A stretch of DNA of 64,000 bases from Paenibacillus sp. SZ31 (GTDB lineage Bacteria; Bacillota; Bacilli; Paenibacillales; Paenibacillaceae), in the NCBI RefSeq assembly GCF_012912005.1, contig NZ_JABBEA010000006.1, positions 1-64,000 of the forward strand, given 5' to 3'. Position numbers and translations under genes: made by a program. The notes beneath the pieces were generated by a model, which saw only the letters and a program-made list of their open reading frames with translations, had not been told where the DNA came from and searched no databases. Below are positions 34,676 to 45,338 of the stretch, piece after piece. Position 1 is the first letter of the stretch; each line of letters begins with the position of its first letter.

Positions 34676-36561
34676 GTTCTCGCCCCCTTCTCATCCTGAT
34701 CCTCCGGTTCAATATGCCAGCCATGATCATCATAAAGTGAACGAAGGGCCATTGCGCCAAATGTGATTACGAGACCAATAATAACTACAATATAATTGTT
34801 GAATAATCCGTTCATAAACGCATTACCGAAATCATCCTTGCTAAACATCAAGCCAAGTCCTGCGATAAAGATACCTACGGACATTACAAACGGCAACGGC
34901 GTTGCTGAAGGCATATGAATCGAACCAACGGGTTCTGCCGGTGTCATCTCTGTATGTCCTGCCATCTTTTCCTTCCAATACGCATCGATTCCGCGTACCA
35001 GTGGAGTCTGCTTGAAGTTATATTCCGGTGGCGGGGAAGGAATGGACCATTCCAGTGTACGTCCGTCTTCCCACGGATCGTTCGGCGCACCAGCCGGTTT
35101 TCTTGTTGTGATCACGATGTTCACGAGGAACATGATAACCCCAACACCCATCAGAAACGCACCGACAGAGCTGACCAGATTGAGCAGGTCAAAGTCCTGA
35201 TTCGGCAAGTATGTAACGATCCGGCGCTGCATCCCCATCAGACCGAGGAAATGCTGTACAAAGAACGTTAATTGGAAACCGATCATAAATGTCCAGAATG
35301 TCCATTTACCCAGTGTTTCGCTCAGAATACGTCCGAACATCTTCGGCCACCAGTAATGCAGTCCCGAGAACAATCCGAGCACCAGTCCCCCTACAATAAC
35401 GTAGTGAAAGTGGGCCACAACAAAGTACGTATCATGGAACTGGAAATCCGCCGGAGCAGATGCCAGCATGACGCCTGTAACACCGCCCATAACGAAGGTT
35501 GGAACGAATCCAACCGCAAACAGATTTGCCGCAGTAAAGCGGATCTGTCCACCCCACATCGTAAAGAGCCAGTTAAAGATTTTGATCCCGGTAGGTACGG
35601 CAATCAACATCGTGGAAATAGAGAATAGCGCGTTGGCTACGTTCCCTAGACCTGTTGTAAACATGTGATGCGCCCATACCATGAAGCCCAGGAAGGCAAT
35701 CAGGATGGTTGCAAATACCATGGAGCTGTATCCAAACAACCGCTTACGCGAGAAGGTCGGAATAACCTCCGAGATGATACCAAATGCCGGCAAAATCAGA
35801 ATGTATACTTCCGGGTGCCCGAAGATCCAGAAGATGTGCTGCCAGAGTACCGGATTACCGCCACCTGCGACATCGAAGAAATTCGCTCCCAGAATACGAT
35901 CAAACGTTAAAAGTACAAGCCCTACCGTGATGGCAGGAAAAGCAAAAAGGATAATGGCAGATGTAATAAATGTCGTCCATGTAAACATCGGCATCCGCAT
36001 GTAAGACATGCCTGGAGCACGCATGGTAATAATCGTTGCGAGAAAGTTAATACCACCGATGAGTGTTCCCAGACCCGCGATCTGAAGACCTATGGTGTAG
36101 AAATCCACGCCATGCGTTCCACTATATTCACTGCCCGAAAGCGGCGTATATGAAGTCCAGCCCGCATCAGGCGCTCCGCCCATAACCCAGCTCAAGTTCA
36201 GCAACAATCCCCCAAACAGGAACGTCCAGAAACCGAGCGCGTTAAGAAATGGAAAAGCAACGTCCCGTGCCCCGATCTGTAAAGGCACAACAGCATTCAT
36301 AATGGCGAATATAAGTGGCATGACACCAAGGAAAATCATCGTTGTTCCGTGCATGGTAATCAATTCGTTAAAGACCTGTGCCGATACAAAATCATTCATC
36401 GGTTTCATCAGTTGAATCCGAATCAAAATGGCTTCAATGCCGCCGATTCCAAAGAAAAACCCACCCGCAACCAAATAGAGAATGGCGATTTTTTTGTGAT
36501 CGACGGTGGTGATCCAATCCATCAAGCCCCTGTACCTCTTGACGCTATGCGCATGAGCCAA
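34672..36561 (-). CDS. ctaD: Cytochrome c oxidase subunit I (caa3-type)
   Basis: The 629-residue protein has the heme-copper oxidase landmarks: IFGHPEVYILILPAFG (CuB His and covalent-type Tyr), HDTYFVVAHFHYVIVGG (heme a and a3 His) and AHHMF. It reduces O2 to water and pumps protons. The start is TTG at 36561, preceded by GGGGG 9 bases away. It lies 32 bases after ctaC. Confidence 0.95.
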   Translation of the reverse strand: MAHAHSVKRYRGLMDWITTVDHKKIAILYLVAGGFFFGIGGIEAILIRIQLMKPMNDFVSAQVFNELITMHGTTMIFLGVMPLIFAIMNAVVPLQIGARDVAFPFLNALGFWTFLFGGLLLNLSWVMGGAPDAGWTSYTPLSGSEYSGTHGVDFYTIGLQIAGLGTLIGGINFLATIITMRAPGMSYMRMPMFTWTTFITSAIILFAFPAITVGLVLLTFDRILGANFFDVAGGGNPVLWQHIFWIFGHPEVYILILPAFGIISEVIPTFSRKRLFGYSSMVFATILIAFLGFMVWAHHMFTTGLGNVANALFSISTMLIAVPTGIKIFNWLFTMWGGQIRFTAANLFAVGFVPTFVMGGVTGVMLASAPADFQFHDTYFVVAHFHYVIVGGLVLGLFSGLHYWWPKMFGRILSETLGKWTFWTFMIGFQLTFFVQHFLGLMGMQRRIVTYLPNQDFDLLNLVSSVGAFLMGVGVIMFLVNIVITTRKPAGAPNDPWEDGRTLEWSIPSPPPEYNFKQTPLVRGIDAYWKEKMAGHTEMTPAEPVGSIHMPSATPLPFVMSVGIFIAGLGLMFSKDDFGNAFMNGLFNNYIVVIIGLVITFGAMALRSLYDDHGWHIEPEDQDEKGART

Positions 36562-36593
36562 GGTTGTGTACCCCCTTCTTCGTCCTTGCTGTT

Positions 36594-37646
36594 CTATTCA
36601 TAGTCCAATTTGTAGTTGGCCAGATATTCGGCAATTCCGTCGATTTCTTCATCCGTCAACCCAAGATCTTTGGGATTCGGCATGGTGTTACCCGGCTTCA
36701 CGGATTGTGGGTCATGGAGCCATTCTTTCATGTTATCCAATACCGGATTACCTTCTTCCTGTCCCTCACGATAATTCAGCAGAATACCTGCGACAGATTC
36801 TTTGCCGCCGATTCCCGTCAGGTCAGGTGCAACAGGTCCACCTTGATCGCCAACAGCGTGGCAGGAAAGGCAGTTTGTTTTGAATTTTTCGGCCAATTGA
36901 GCATCTTCAGGAAGGACTGCGGGTGCTTTCATTTGATTCACCCATCTGTCAAAGGATTCCTGACTCACTGCCTTTACCTTAAATTCCATGAAAGCATGCG
37001 ATCTGCCGCATAACTCGGCACATTTACCGCGGTAAACGCCTTCATTTGGTGCGGAGAAACTGAACTTGTTAAGCGTTCCATCCGGGTTTGTGTCCATTTT
37101 GCCCGCAAGTGACGGCACCCAGAAGGAGTGAAGCACGTCAGCGGTTTTTAATTCGAATGCGATTTTGGTTCCGGTCGGGATGATGAGATCTTGAGCGGTG
37201 GTTACGTCATATTGAGGATAAGTGAATTCCCACCAGTACTGATGCGAGGTGACTTGGACCTTAAGTGCGTTTTTGTCATTGGACAAATCTTCGCCTTGGG
37301 CAAAAATCGTTTGTACCGTCGGTACTGCCAGCACAATAACCAGCAATAACGGAATGGCTGTCCATATTACTTCCAGCTTGAAATTACCTTCAACCTGTTC
37401 GGGCATCTCAGTCTGCCCGGCTCGTCTGCGAAACCGGATCAGGACATAGGCCGCTATGGCGAATACAATGATGAGCACCACAATCATAATCGCGATGGAC
37501 AGCTTCATCAGATCATATTGGCCTTGCGCCACAGGACCCTGAGGTTTCATTACCGACAAGTCTTCCCGCCCGCATGCGGATAGCAGCAAAGAGAACACCG
37601 CCAGCAAGGGGAGAATTCGCTTTGCAACCTGCCACTGTTTCATCAT
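36594..37646 (-). CDS. ctaC: Cytochrome c oxidase subunit II with fused cytochrome c domain
   Basis: The 350-residue lipoprotein has lipobox LLLSAC, two membrane segments, a CuA site (CAELCGRSHAFM near 230) and a C-terminal cytochrome c domain with heme motif CLSCH and distal GNTMPNP. This fusion defines caa3 oxidases. The ATG at 37646 is preferred over the longer frame to 37709. It is the first gene of ctaCDEFG. Confidence 0.93.
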   Translation of the reverse strand: MMKQWQVAKRILPLLAVFSLLLSACGREDLSVMKPQGPVAQGQYDLMKLSIAIMIVVLIIVFAIAAYVLIRFRRRAGQTEMPEQVEGNFKLEVIWTAIPLLLVIVLAVPTVQTIFAQGEDLSNDKNALKVQVTSHQYWWEFTYPQYDVTTAQDLIIPTGTKIAFELKTADVLHSFWVPSLAGKMDTNPDGTLNKFSFSAPNEGVYRGKCAELCGRSHAFMEFKVKAVSQESFDRWVNQMKAPAVLPEDAQLAEKFKTNCLSCHAVGDQGGPVAPDLTGIGGKESVAGILLNYREGQEEGNPVLDNMKEWLHDPQSVKPGNTMPNPKDLGLTDEEIDGIAEYLANYKLDYE

Positions 37647-37855
37647 TGATCTACCCCACTTTTTTACGTTTTCGTAGATTACCGTTGTCGTTCGGTAGAA
37701 AGGCAACAAAAGGTACGTTTCAGCACGATACGCATAATCCTCTTCGTCATACAGAACGCTTACAAAAATAACGCTTCCAGTACTCCCGTCATTTCCTGCT
37801 CAGGGCATGTCTGCGCATTCTTCCAATTCATTCTATATGCTTCAATCACTTATTA

Positions 37856-37884
37856 AATATAAGTTGAGGGTATGATTTTGTCAA
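37856..37884 (-). promoter_or_regulatory. cta operon promoter
   Basis: On the minus strand a perfect -35 TTGACA (37879-37884) and a -10 TATATT (37856-37861) are separated by 17 bases. About 205 bases of leader precede ctaC. Confidence 0.8.
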
Positions 37885-37897
37885 TCTTTGGACACAT

Positions 37898-37917
37898 GTT
37901 CACAAATTGTTCACTTT
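37898..37917 (-). promoter_or_regulatory. Tandem ResD-like boxes upstream of cta
   Basis: TTTGTGAAC (37898-37906) and AAAGTGAAC (37909-37917) on the minus strand resemble the ResD consensus TTTGTGAAT. They are 11 bases apart, one helical turn, just upstream of the -35. ResD activates cta genes in Bacillus. The remaining bases to 38244 show no gene. Confidence 0.5.
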
Positions 37918-38244
37918 ATGTAAAAAACCGCTCTGTAACTTGATTTGTAAACGATTTCAGTTAAAAATATTACTCTCTACATTTGAAAATTTTTGCCAAA
38001 TTTCGGTGATGAAACTTGATTTATTGGCGGTTTTTCTCACACTGAAAACATGCGGGATTATGCAAAAGAAAGATTCAATTTAATGGATAACATCTTCCAT
38101 ATTCACCTGGAAGTCATACATACCGCTCCATACTGCTTTATTCAAACTCTAACAGCATGGAGCATTTGAAGAATTTTGAAATAATTTTGATTCCGAACTC
38201 TCGAATTGTAGCTCAATCAGCTTATCATCTTCACTGACCTCACC

Positions 38245-39006
38245 TTACGTGCCATTGGTCAGGATCAATGGACCGTCTCCGGTTATGGCAACCGTGTGCT
38301 CATACTGAACTCCCCAGCTGCCATCCACCGTCCTCACCGTCCACCCATCCTCATCCCATACAACGGCTCCTGAACTGCCTTTCGTAAAGATCGGTTCAAT
38401 GGTAATAACCATGCCCTCGGTAAGCATCATGCCCGTTCTGCGTTTGCCATAAGGCAGTACATTCGGCGGTTCATGAATATACTGACCAATCCCATGACCG
38501 ATGAGGGGCTTCACAATGCCATATCGATATAGTCTCGCTGTTCGTTCAATGGCACTTCCAATATCTCCGAGCGTGTTGCCCGGAACTGCTTGTGCAATGG
38601 CCCGCTCAAGCGCCTTCTCTGTACGCCTCATCAGCTTGCGAACGGATCTGCTTGGTTCATCAATTCCATATGTCCAGGCCGAGTCAGCAAGCCAGCCGTC
38701 TTTGTTTACCACCATATCGATGGTCACCACATCTCCGCTCGCCAGCACCTCATCACCCGGAAATCCGTGGCAGACCACTTCATTGACGGAGGCACAAGTC
38801 GCGTAAGGATATCCTTTGTACCCTTTCTGCTCCGGTGTGGCCCCATGTTCTGCGAGAAATTCTTCTACCCGCTCGTTGATTTCTGCTGTCGTGATACCGG
38901 GGACCATCCACTGCTCAATATGCTGGTGACAGCTTCGCAAAATACGTCCTGCTTCCCGCATGTAGCCAATCTCTTCTTTGGTTTTCAAAATAGGGTCCAC
39001 ATGCAT
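38245..39006 (-). CDS. map: Type I methionine aminopeptidase
   Basis: The 253-residue enzyme has the five metal ligands in order: D in VTIDMVVNKDG, D in WLADSAWTYG, H in GHGIGQYIHE, E in VITIEPIF and E in QYEHTVAI. It removes the initiator Met. It is a paralogue away from the ribosomal-protein cluster where map usually lies. GGAAGGATG precedes the ATG. Confidence 0.92.
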   Translation of the reverse strand: MHVDPILKTKEEIGYMREAGRILRSCHQHIEQWMVPGITTAEINERVEEFLAEHGATPEQKGYKGYPYATCASVNEVVCHGFPGDEVLASGDVVTIDMVVNKDGWLADSAWTYGIDEPSRSVRKLMRRTEKALERAIAQAVPGNTLGDIGSAIERTARLYRYGIVKPLIGHGIGQYIHEPPNVLPYGKRRTGMMLTEGMVITIEPIFTKGSSGAVVWDEDGWTVRTVDGSWGVQYEHTVAITGDGPLILTNGT

Positions 39007-39061
39007 TCATCCTTCCCGCTGTAGGTGTACTCCCATATATATGCAGCAGGAACGCAAAAAA

Positions 39062-39097
39062 AACCGCCTGCCGGAGCTTAACGCCCGAGAGACGGTT
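39062..39097 (-). terminator. Terminator of the 62-residue gene
   Basis: AACCG and CGGTT form the base of a longer imperfect stem, and the minus strand continues with eight T. It separates this gene from map. Confidence 0.65.
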
Positions 39098-39139
39098 CTA
39101 TTCATTATCGGAACAGTATAATCAGAGTTGTGTGTTGTT

Positions 39140-39328
39140 TCAGGACACGGAAGAATCCATCTTGACAAGCTCATGCTCAACCACAGAAGTCAATTCTTCC
39201 TCATATCCACCCGTAATCCGGTATTTTCTCACGTACTCCTTCACGAATTTTTTTGGATCCTTAGGACGGAAAATCCGAGTCATTTCCCTCAAACTTTCTT
39301 TGACCTCATTGTGACCTTTCGTTGCCAT
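39140..39328 (-). CDS. Small charged protein (62 residues)
   Basis: A good GGGAGG precedes the ATG and a terminator follows the stop codon. The product is Lys/Glu-rich (RIFRPKDPKKFVKEYVRKYR) and soluble. Family not recognised. The 399-base gap to 39727 holds a dyad, TGATTC/GAATCA at 39487-39503, but no other gene. Confidence 0.6.
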   Translation of the reverse strand: MATKGHNEVKESLREMTRIFRPKDPKKFVKEYVRKYRITGGYEEELTSVVEHELVKMDSSVS

Positions 39329-39727
39329 TGTAATTCCCTCCCAAAACGTTGAAAGTGAATGCTCCGTTTAGAGAATGCCGAATAAGTCTTAAATGCCATC
39401 CATGAAGTTGTGTGCGCGGCTTAAAGCAAGCTTTAGGTCGGGAACCTCGCTAGAAAGCAAGTACCTGACACTATAAATACCCGATATGATTCGGAATGAA
39501 TCATAATCTTATTGTATCATATTCGGAAGTATCTTACGACTTGACGATTTCCTCTAATAAATATAACGGTTTTCATGCCCAAAAAGTTTAATTCCGAATC
39601 ATATGTTATGATTGCCACCATTCTATACGGAATTAATATATCCAGCATAACACTGAACTATTCGGGGGATATTATCACGGACAACCCATATAGTTAAATT
39701 ACTGGTATCCAAAGGAGGCGCCGTTTC

Positions 39728-40003
39728 ATGGAACGCAAAGAACAGGATATGCTGCCCCTTTCGCATGAAAAGGTGGAAGTAGACGGAGTCTACATCAACG
39801 AAGCCGGACGTGAGGAACATCTGCATCGGGGGCAACACTTCCCGGCTGATCCCGTTCTCGGCAAGTCGGAATGGAAACTGACGGAATATGCATTTGATAA
39901 TCACCACGAAGGACGTACCGATGAACGTTTGGTGCCCAAAGAAAACGACACCGATAAAATTGGCAAGATCACAAACCCTCGCAGGCAGATCAAGGGAGGA
40001 TAA
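39728..40003 (+). CDS. Small YjzC-like hydrophilic protein
   Basis: The 91-residue protein contains VDGVYINEAGREEHLHRGQ and then HFPADPVLGKSEWKLTEYAF, loosely like Bacillus YjzC-type proteins of unknown role. AAAGGAGG precedes the ATG and a strong terminator follows. Confidence 0.6.
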   Translation: MERKEQDMLPLSHEKVEVDGVYINEAGREEHLHRGQHFPADPVLGKSEWKLTEYAFDNHHEGRTDERLVPKENDTDKIGKITNPRRQIKGG

Positions 40004-40035
40004 GGATTTCGTACGTTAAAGTATGCTGAACCACA

Positions 40036-40086
40036 AAAAACAAGGGCAGAACAAGCCATAGTTCGGCTGCTACTGCCCTTGTTTTT
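40036..40086 (+). terminator. Bidirectional terminator
   Basis: AAAAACAAGGGCAG and CTGCCCTTGTTTTT pair perfectly over 14 bases, with A and T runs on both sides. It lies between convergent genes. Confidence 0.9.
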
Positions 40087-40118
40087 ATTTGCAATGATAT
40101 CCATTAAAAGTGTGCTGA

Positions 40119-41357
40119 TTAATTCCCCCTCAGATCACTCAGCAGAATTTTCTGGGAGCTTTGCTCCAATAGACGAAACTCCTCGTTAATTCTCCGTTCT
40201 TTCGCTCCATCAGGTCGATAACCAGGAATCATTGCCCAATGCTCCTTTATCAATCCGATGCGATTCTTCATTGGAGGATGGTAGCTACGGCTTTGAGTAT
40301 CATTCATTTCCTGTACCCGCTGAATACGAAGGAGCTCTTGAGTTGGAACAGCAGAAATCCGTTTTCTAAACTCCTCATATAGCTCCTTGTTATATTGATA
40401 TTCTGCCACCTGTTCAGCCGTATGTGCAAAAAGGCCTTCCATCTCGGACTTCAAAAATAGAGATAACACTGCCTCACTGCCAGCTGTCTCTGATGCTTCA
40501 TGATCTGCGATGTAGAATACTCGCTGCATCTCATTCCGCATGCTTTTGATTAACAATGAATAGACACCGGCTATAATAGCAAATAACAATAAGCGTAGTA
40601 TTATGAGTGGAAATACCACCCAATATAACAGACCGCTGTCTTGTGGATCAACGGTGTCAATCCAAGAATTCAGTACATGCCTGGCTCGCTCGACCAGTGA
40701 GCTGTTGGAAATGTTCGGATGTGCAAATTGACTCATTTGGTGACTGATCGCGGCTATCTTCTCCTGTAACGTTAGGGCTGCAAAAAAGGGAATACCTATG
40801 ACAAGTACTCTCTTTTTTCTTTTGAGATGCAGGTTGTATGTGGTATATTCTTCGCTAATGATGACCATATCCACAGGTGGAACATTCAAGCGCTCACCAA
40901 TCTCATCAATCATTCCACACAATTCTGGATATTCGTCTCTAGAGATCACCCTGCCCGGAAGTCGCTTCCGATATGGCAATATAATTGTGATCCAGAGGAA
41001 AAGCAGCGCAATACCTAATATACCTAGCCATGTTGAATTGGTTGAAAAGAAATAGATTGCCACGCCCAAGATGGCTAATGTTGAAAAATGAACGAGAAGC
41101 GCAATCGAATAGGTAAATACGCTCTGTTTGGTGAAGGGGAGACTTCGATCTATACTATACTTGAATGCTTCGAGCAATCGGTCAGAGGAATACTCCCCCG
41201 ATTCTTTGTTCAATTTTTCAGATGCAGATTCTCTCCCTTGATTCCCTTCTCCGTAAATGTTCCAGTTACAATTCACGCACCAGGTCATATACGCTGGATT
41301 TATCTCCATCTGATGTCCGCATTCCGGACAGTGTTCTTGCTCAGTCTGATACAACAT
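40119..41357 (-). CDS. Zinc-ribbon membrane protein with degenerate M48 peptidase domain
   Basis: The 412-residue protein starts with a zinc ribbon (HCPECGHQM, WCVNCNW). Two membrane segments follow near ~88-130, then an M48-like domain and a further membrane segment. The site where HExxH is expected reads AAISHQMSQFAH, so the catalytic Glu and second His are missing (HQMSQ). The later ADHEASETAGSEAV matches the third-ligand region of M48. It looks like a pseudoprotease. AAGGAG precedes the ATG. Confidence 0.7.
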   Translation of the reverse strand: MLYQTEQEHCPECGHQMEINPAYMTWCVNCNWNIYGEGNQGRESASEKLNKESGEYSSDRLLEAFKYSIDRSLPFTKQSVFTYSIALLVHFSTLAILGVAIYFFSTNSTWLGILGIALLFLWITIILPYRKRLPGRVISRDEYPELCGMIDEIGERLNVPPVDMVIISEEYTTYNLHLKRKKRVLVIGIPFFAALTLQEKIAAISHQMSQFAHPNISNSSLVERARHVLNSWIDTVDPQDSGLLYWVVFPLIILRLLLFAIIAGVYSLLIKSMRNEMQRVFYIADHEASETAGSEAVLSLFLKSEMEGLFAHTAEQVAEYQYNKELYEEFRKRISAVPTQELLRIQRVQEMNDTQSRSYHPPMKNRIGLIKEHWAMIPGYRPDGAKERRINEEFRLLEQSSQKILLSDLRGN

Positions 41358-41672
41358 TCTTCCACTCCTTGATTACACTATGTATTGGGCAGACAATCGC
41401 TAGAAAAATCTTCTTCCTCCCTAAAAAGATATTGTTTATAGCGCACTCATATAAATCGGAATTTTATGGAATATTTTGAATATGTAGAAAGTCTCATATT
41501 GAATGTGTGTATGTGCACTTAAATTTTGAAATGAATCTATAGTCTCACTTGTTTACCTATATTGTGTCTTACCTTTTGTTCTGTCCATCCGGAACATTCC
41601 TTGGTCAAACCGGTTCAGTTCTGTCCATCTCCTTCATAGCCTAGTTAAAAAGGACAAAGGAGGCTGGACCGG

Positions 41673-42011
41673 ATGTCCCCCATGAAATCGTCTAGCGGTC
41701 TGGATGAAAATATTGCCGGTATGCTCTGTTATCTGTTTACCTTTGTAGGTGGAATTGTCTTTCTCGCTGTAGAGAAGCGGAGTCGATTCGTGCTATTCCA
41801 TGCGCTGCAATCCGTAACGGTCTTTGGCATCATTATGGTCGGGCATGTCTTATCGGCCTTTCTTCCGTTGTTTGGCCCCCTGGTGGCATCGCTATTATCC
41901 CTGCTCGGTGTGGTGGTCTGGCTCATCATGGTCGTCACCAGCCTGCAGGGGAAATGGTTGAAGCTGCCATGGGTTGGCGATTTTGCAGAAAAACAGATGC
42001 GTCACCTGTAA
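41673..42011 (+). CDS. DUF4870/Tic20-like membrane protein
   Basis: The 112-residue protein has three membrane segments and the DUF4870-type start GMLCYLFTFVGGIVFL followed by FVLFHALQS. AAAGGAGG lies upstream. Function unknown. The 315-base gap before it shows only two copies of TTCTGTCCATC at 41579 and 41619. Confidence 0.8.
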   Translation: MSPMKSSSGLDENIAGMLCYLFTFVGGIVFLAVEKRSRFVLFHALQSVTVFGIIMVGHVLSAFLPLFGPLVASLLSLLGVVVWLIMVVTSLQGKWLKLPWVGDFAEKQMRHL

Positions 42012-42042
42012 CTTCAAGCAAAAGGTACAAGTGTTCCAAAAG

Positions 42043-42086
42043 AAAAGATGGTCCATCCCCTTTCAACCGGGTGTGGATCGTCTTTT
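42043..42086 (+). terminator. Terminator of the DUF4870 gene
   Basis: Long imperfect stem with AAAAGATGGTCCA and TGGATCGTCTTTT arms, several G-U pairs and a T exit, 31 bases after the stop codon. Confidence 0.65.
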
Positions 42087-42492
42087 GATCATTAAGAGGA
42101 AAACGAGATATAAAGATCAGCAAAATTTTTAACCTTTGCTCCTTGTGTCATGAACACATGGCTCAGTTTGCTTTTTACGAATCGGCATGAAGCTTAAATA
42201 GGTACCACATCTCCATATCCATTCCAGTGGTCCATACTGGAACCAGCGCATCCAAAGATTACTCGCGATGACCTGCACAATAACCATTTAGACCTATCAA
42301 GGAAAACCCTCGAAACACATCCAGAAACTTCATTCGTGCTGCCCCCGTGCATGATAACAGTCTATCCTTCATCCAACTTGCCTTGCCATCGAATTAGGTG
42401 AATATCTTCTTACATCCGGCATAAGGTCCTGTTCCCTTATTGTTCCTGTACATCATCAACTTTGGACGCTGTGCTGATGATAAAAAAACAAA

Positions 42493-42537
42493 AAACACCG
42501 AAAACACGACTCTGTTGAGCCTGTATCTTCGGTGTTT
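42493..42537 (-). terminator. Terminator of the xpt-pbuX operon
   Basis: AAACACCGAA and TTCGGTGTTT pair; the minus strand continues with TTTGTTTTTTT. It lies about 185 bases after the pbuX stop codon. The rest of the 710-base gap shows no gene. Confidence 0.8.
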
Positions 42538-42721
42538 CGCAATGTAAAGAGGACTTGTTCATGTGATTGAATATTCATAGCATAAATGATGTATGTCATA
42601 AATCATTCATGCTGTATATCATCATGCTTGACCTGCTTCAATGTTCATCCTGTTAAGCATCTATTCAGAACAGTTAACATAACAATCATGTTGGATGATA
42701 AGCCTAGCCTAATTTAGCTAA

Positions 42722-44083
42722 TTAAGCCGATTTGCCCGTCTCTCCCAGGATGGCATCTGCCTGTTGTTCAGCCATCTTGGCAGCCGTTTCTTTGGTACCA
42801 AGACCATTAAACAGCAGATTCATGAAGATCGCCGTGAAGCTACCTGCAATGATGCCGTTACCGAGCATAATCTGCGCCCAGTCCGGTGCACCAGCGAACA
42901 ACTCAGGCACAACAGTCACCCCCAGGCCCATACCTACAGAACAAGCAATGACAAACAGATTCTCATGTCGGTTCAGATCAACCTGACTGCCGATAATCCG
43001 AATACCGGAGGAGACCACCATACCGAACAAGGCTACCATGGCTCCGCCAAGAACTGCCCCTGGAACGAGCTGTGCGAGTGCTGCAATCTTCGGTACAAAT
43101 CCGATGACTACCAGGATTCCACCAGCCACCACAATGACATCACGTGTCTTCACACGTGTCATCTGTACAAGTCCTACATTTTGCGAATACGTTGTATATG
43201 GGAACGAGTTGAAAATACCGCCTAAGACAATAGCCAGACCTTCCGCACGATAACCACGGGCCAGATCCTTGGAGGACAGGTCCTTGTCCATAATTTTGCC
43301 TAGAGCCATAAATACGCCTGTAGACTCGGCCACGCTGACAATCGCCACCAGAATCATTGTCAGGATCGGTACAATCTCAAATGTCGGTCTACCGAAGTAA
43401 AACGGCTGAACAACATGGAACCAACTTGCATCGCGAATAGGAGCAAAATTAACTTCACCCATAAACCCTGCCGCAATCGTACCTGCGAGCAGACCAATCA
43501 GTACCGAGATGGAACGGATAAAGCCTGTCGTGAAACGAGTCATCAGAATGATAAAGAGCAGCACGCCGAAACCGAGTAACAAGTTCACTCCGCTACCGAA
43601 ATCTTCTGACCCCTGTCCGCCACCCAGATCGTGGAAAGCAACCGGAATCAGAGTCAGACCAATAATGGTCACAACGGAACCCGTTACTACTGGAGGAAAG
43701 AGCCTGATGAGCTTCCCGAATAGACCGGAGAAGATCAATACGAACAATCCTGAGGCAATAATCGCTCCGTAAATGGCAGATACCCCACTGTTTATCCCGA
43801 TGAGAATCATCGGAGACACAGCCTGGAATGCACAACCGAGCATGACAGGCAGCCCAACGCCGAAGTATTTATTTCCCCATACCTGAAGCAGAGTAGCCAC
43901 ACCACAAGCAAGCAAGTCGATGGCAATCAGATAGGTTAGTTGTTCCTGTGTAAAACCCAATGCGTTACTGACGATCAGTGGAACAACGACGGCTCCTGCA
44001 TACATCGCAAGCACGTGTTGAAGTCCGAGTGAGAAGGTTTTGATTGGATGCCGATGCCGCTGAAAAATACGTTCGCGTGCCAT
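42722..44083 (-). CDS. pbuX: Xanthine permease (NCS2 family)
   Basis: The 453-residue protein has about 12-14 membrane segments and NCS2 motifs: VPLIVSNALGFT, ESTGVFMALG, and NSFPYTTYSQNVGLVQMT, the family QNxG signature. It imports xanthine. The ATG at 44083 follows the xpt stop codon by one base; the frame extends upstream inside xpt. Control is through the guanine riboswitch. Confidence 0.9.
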   Translation of the reverse strand: MARERIFQRHRHPIKTFSLGLQHVLAMYAGAVVVPLIVSNALGFTQEQLTYLIAIDLLACGVATLLQVWGNKYFGVGLPVMLGCAFQAVSPMILIGINSGVSAIYGAIIASGLFVLIFSGLFGKLIRLFPPVVTGSVVTIIGLTLIPVAFHDLGGGQGSEDFGSGVNLLLGFGVLLFIILMTRFTTGFIRSISVLIGLLAGTIAAGFMGEVNFAPIRDASWFHVVQPFYFGRPTFEIVPILTMILVAIVSVAESTGVFMALGKIMDKDLSSKDLARGYRAEGLAIVLGGIFNSFPYTTYSQNVGLVQMTRVKTRDVIVVAGGILVVIGFVPKIAALAQLVPGAVLGGAMVALFGMVVSSGIRIIGSQVDLNRHENLFVIACSVGMGLGVTVVPELFAGAPDWAQIMLGNGIIAGSFTAIFMNLLFNGLGTKETAAKMAEQQADAILGETGKSA

Positions 44084-44084
44084 A

Positions 44085-44861
<777 letters not shown>

Positions 44862-44988
44862 TCACTCCTGACGCGAGAAATTCCAAACAGTCTCCTCAGA
44901 AACAGATCGAAGCTACCTGAACCTGCTCTTCAGTCAAACTGTCTGAGAATGATCTCATTCCAACCACACAAAATATTGCAACATCTTT

Positions 44989-45053
44989 CCCGTAGTCCGA
45001 TCATTCCGGTGATCGGGTAGAGACATGCAGGCCTATTCCTGCACATATACGAG
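44989..45053 (-). ncRNA. Guanine riboswitch (purine aptamer)
   Basis: On the minus strand, 65 bases contain the purine-aptamer core: P1 arms CTCGTA and TACGGG, the conserved GTCTCTACCCGATCACCGG region, and GGACTACGGG at the 3' end. The discriminator base before the 3' P1 strand (the C of GGACTACG) is C, which specifies guanine rather than adenine. The terminator lies almost 200 bases downstream, unusually far. Confidence 0.9.
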
Positions 45054-45338
45054 TAACGGCATATTTAATTTTTGGCTCCATGATTCGTTACAATGTATGA
45101 TCGCGAACCTGAATGTAAATGGTTAAACATAACTGACAATGTTAGAAGTATACCCAATCGGCGGCGTGAAATAAAGAAGTATTTTCATGGAAGTTGCGGA
45201 AACTTGTCTTAATTTGCAAACAAGGGGTGATTGGATTGCGTTTTTTATGTACAATATGAGAACGGAAGCGCGGATCTGAACGGAGAATGCATGGAGACGC
45301 GGCCTATATTATGAATTGATCAAAGGAGATATGTAGAC

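Noticed and set aside
44989-45053. Adenine riboswitch
   Set aside because: The discriminator base is C, which pairs with guanine, and the genes are xpt and pbuX.
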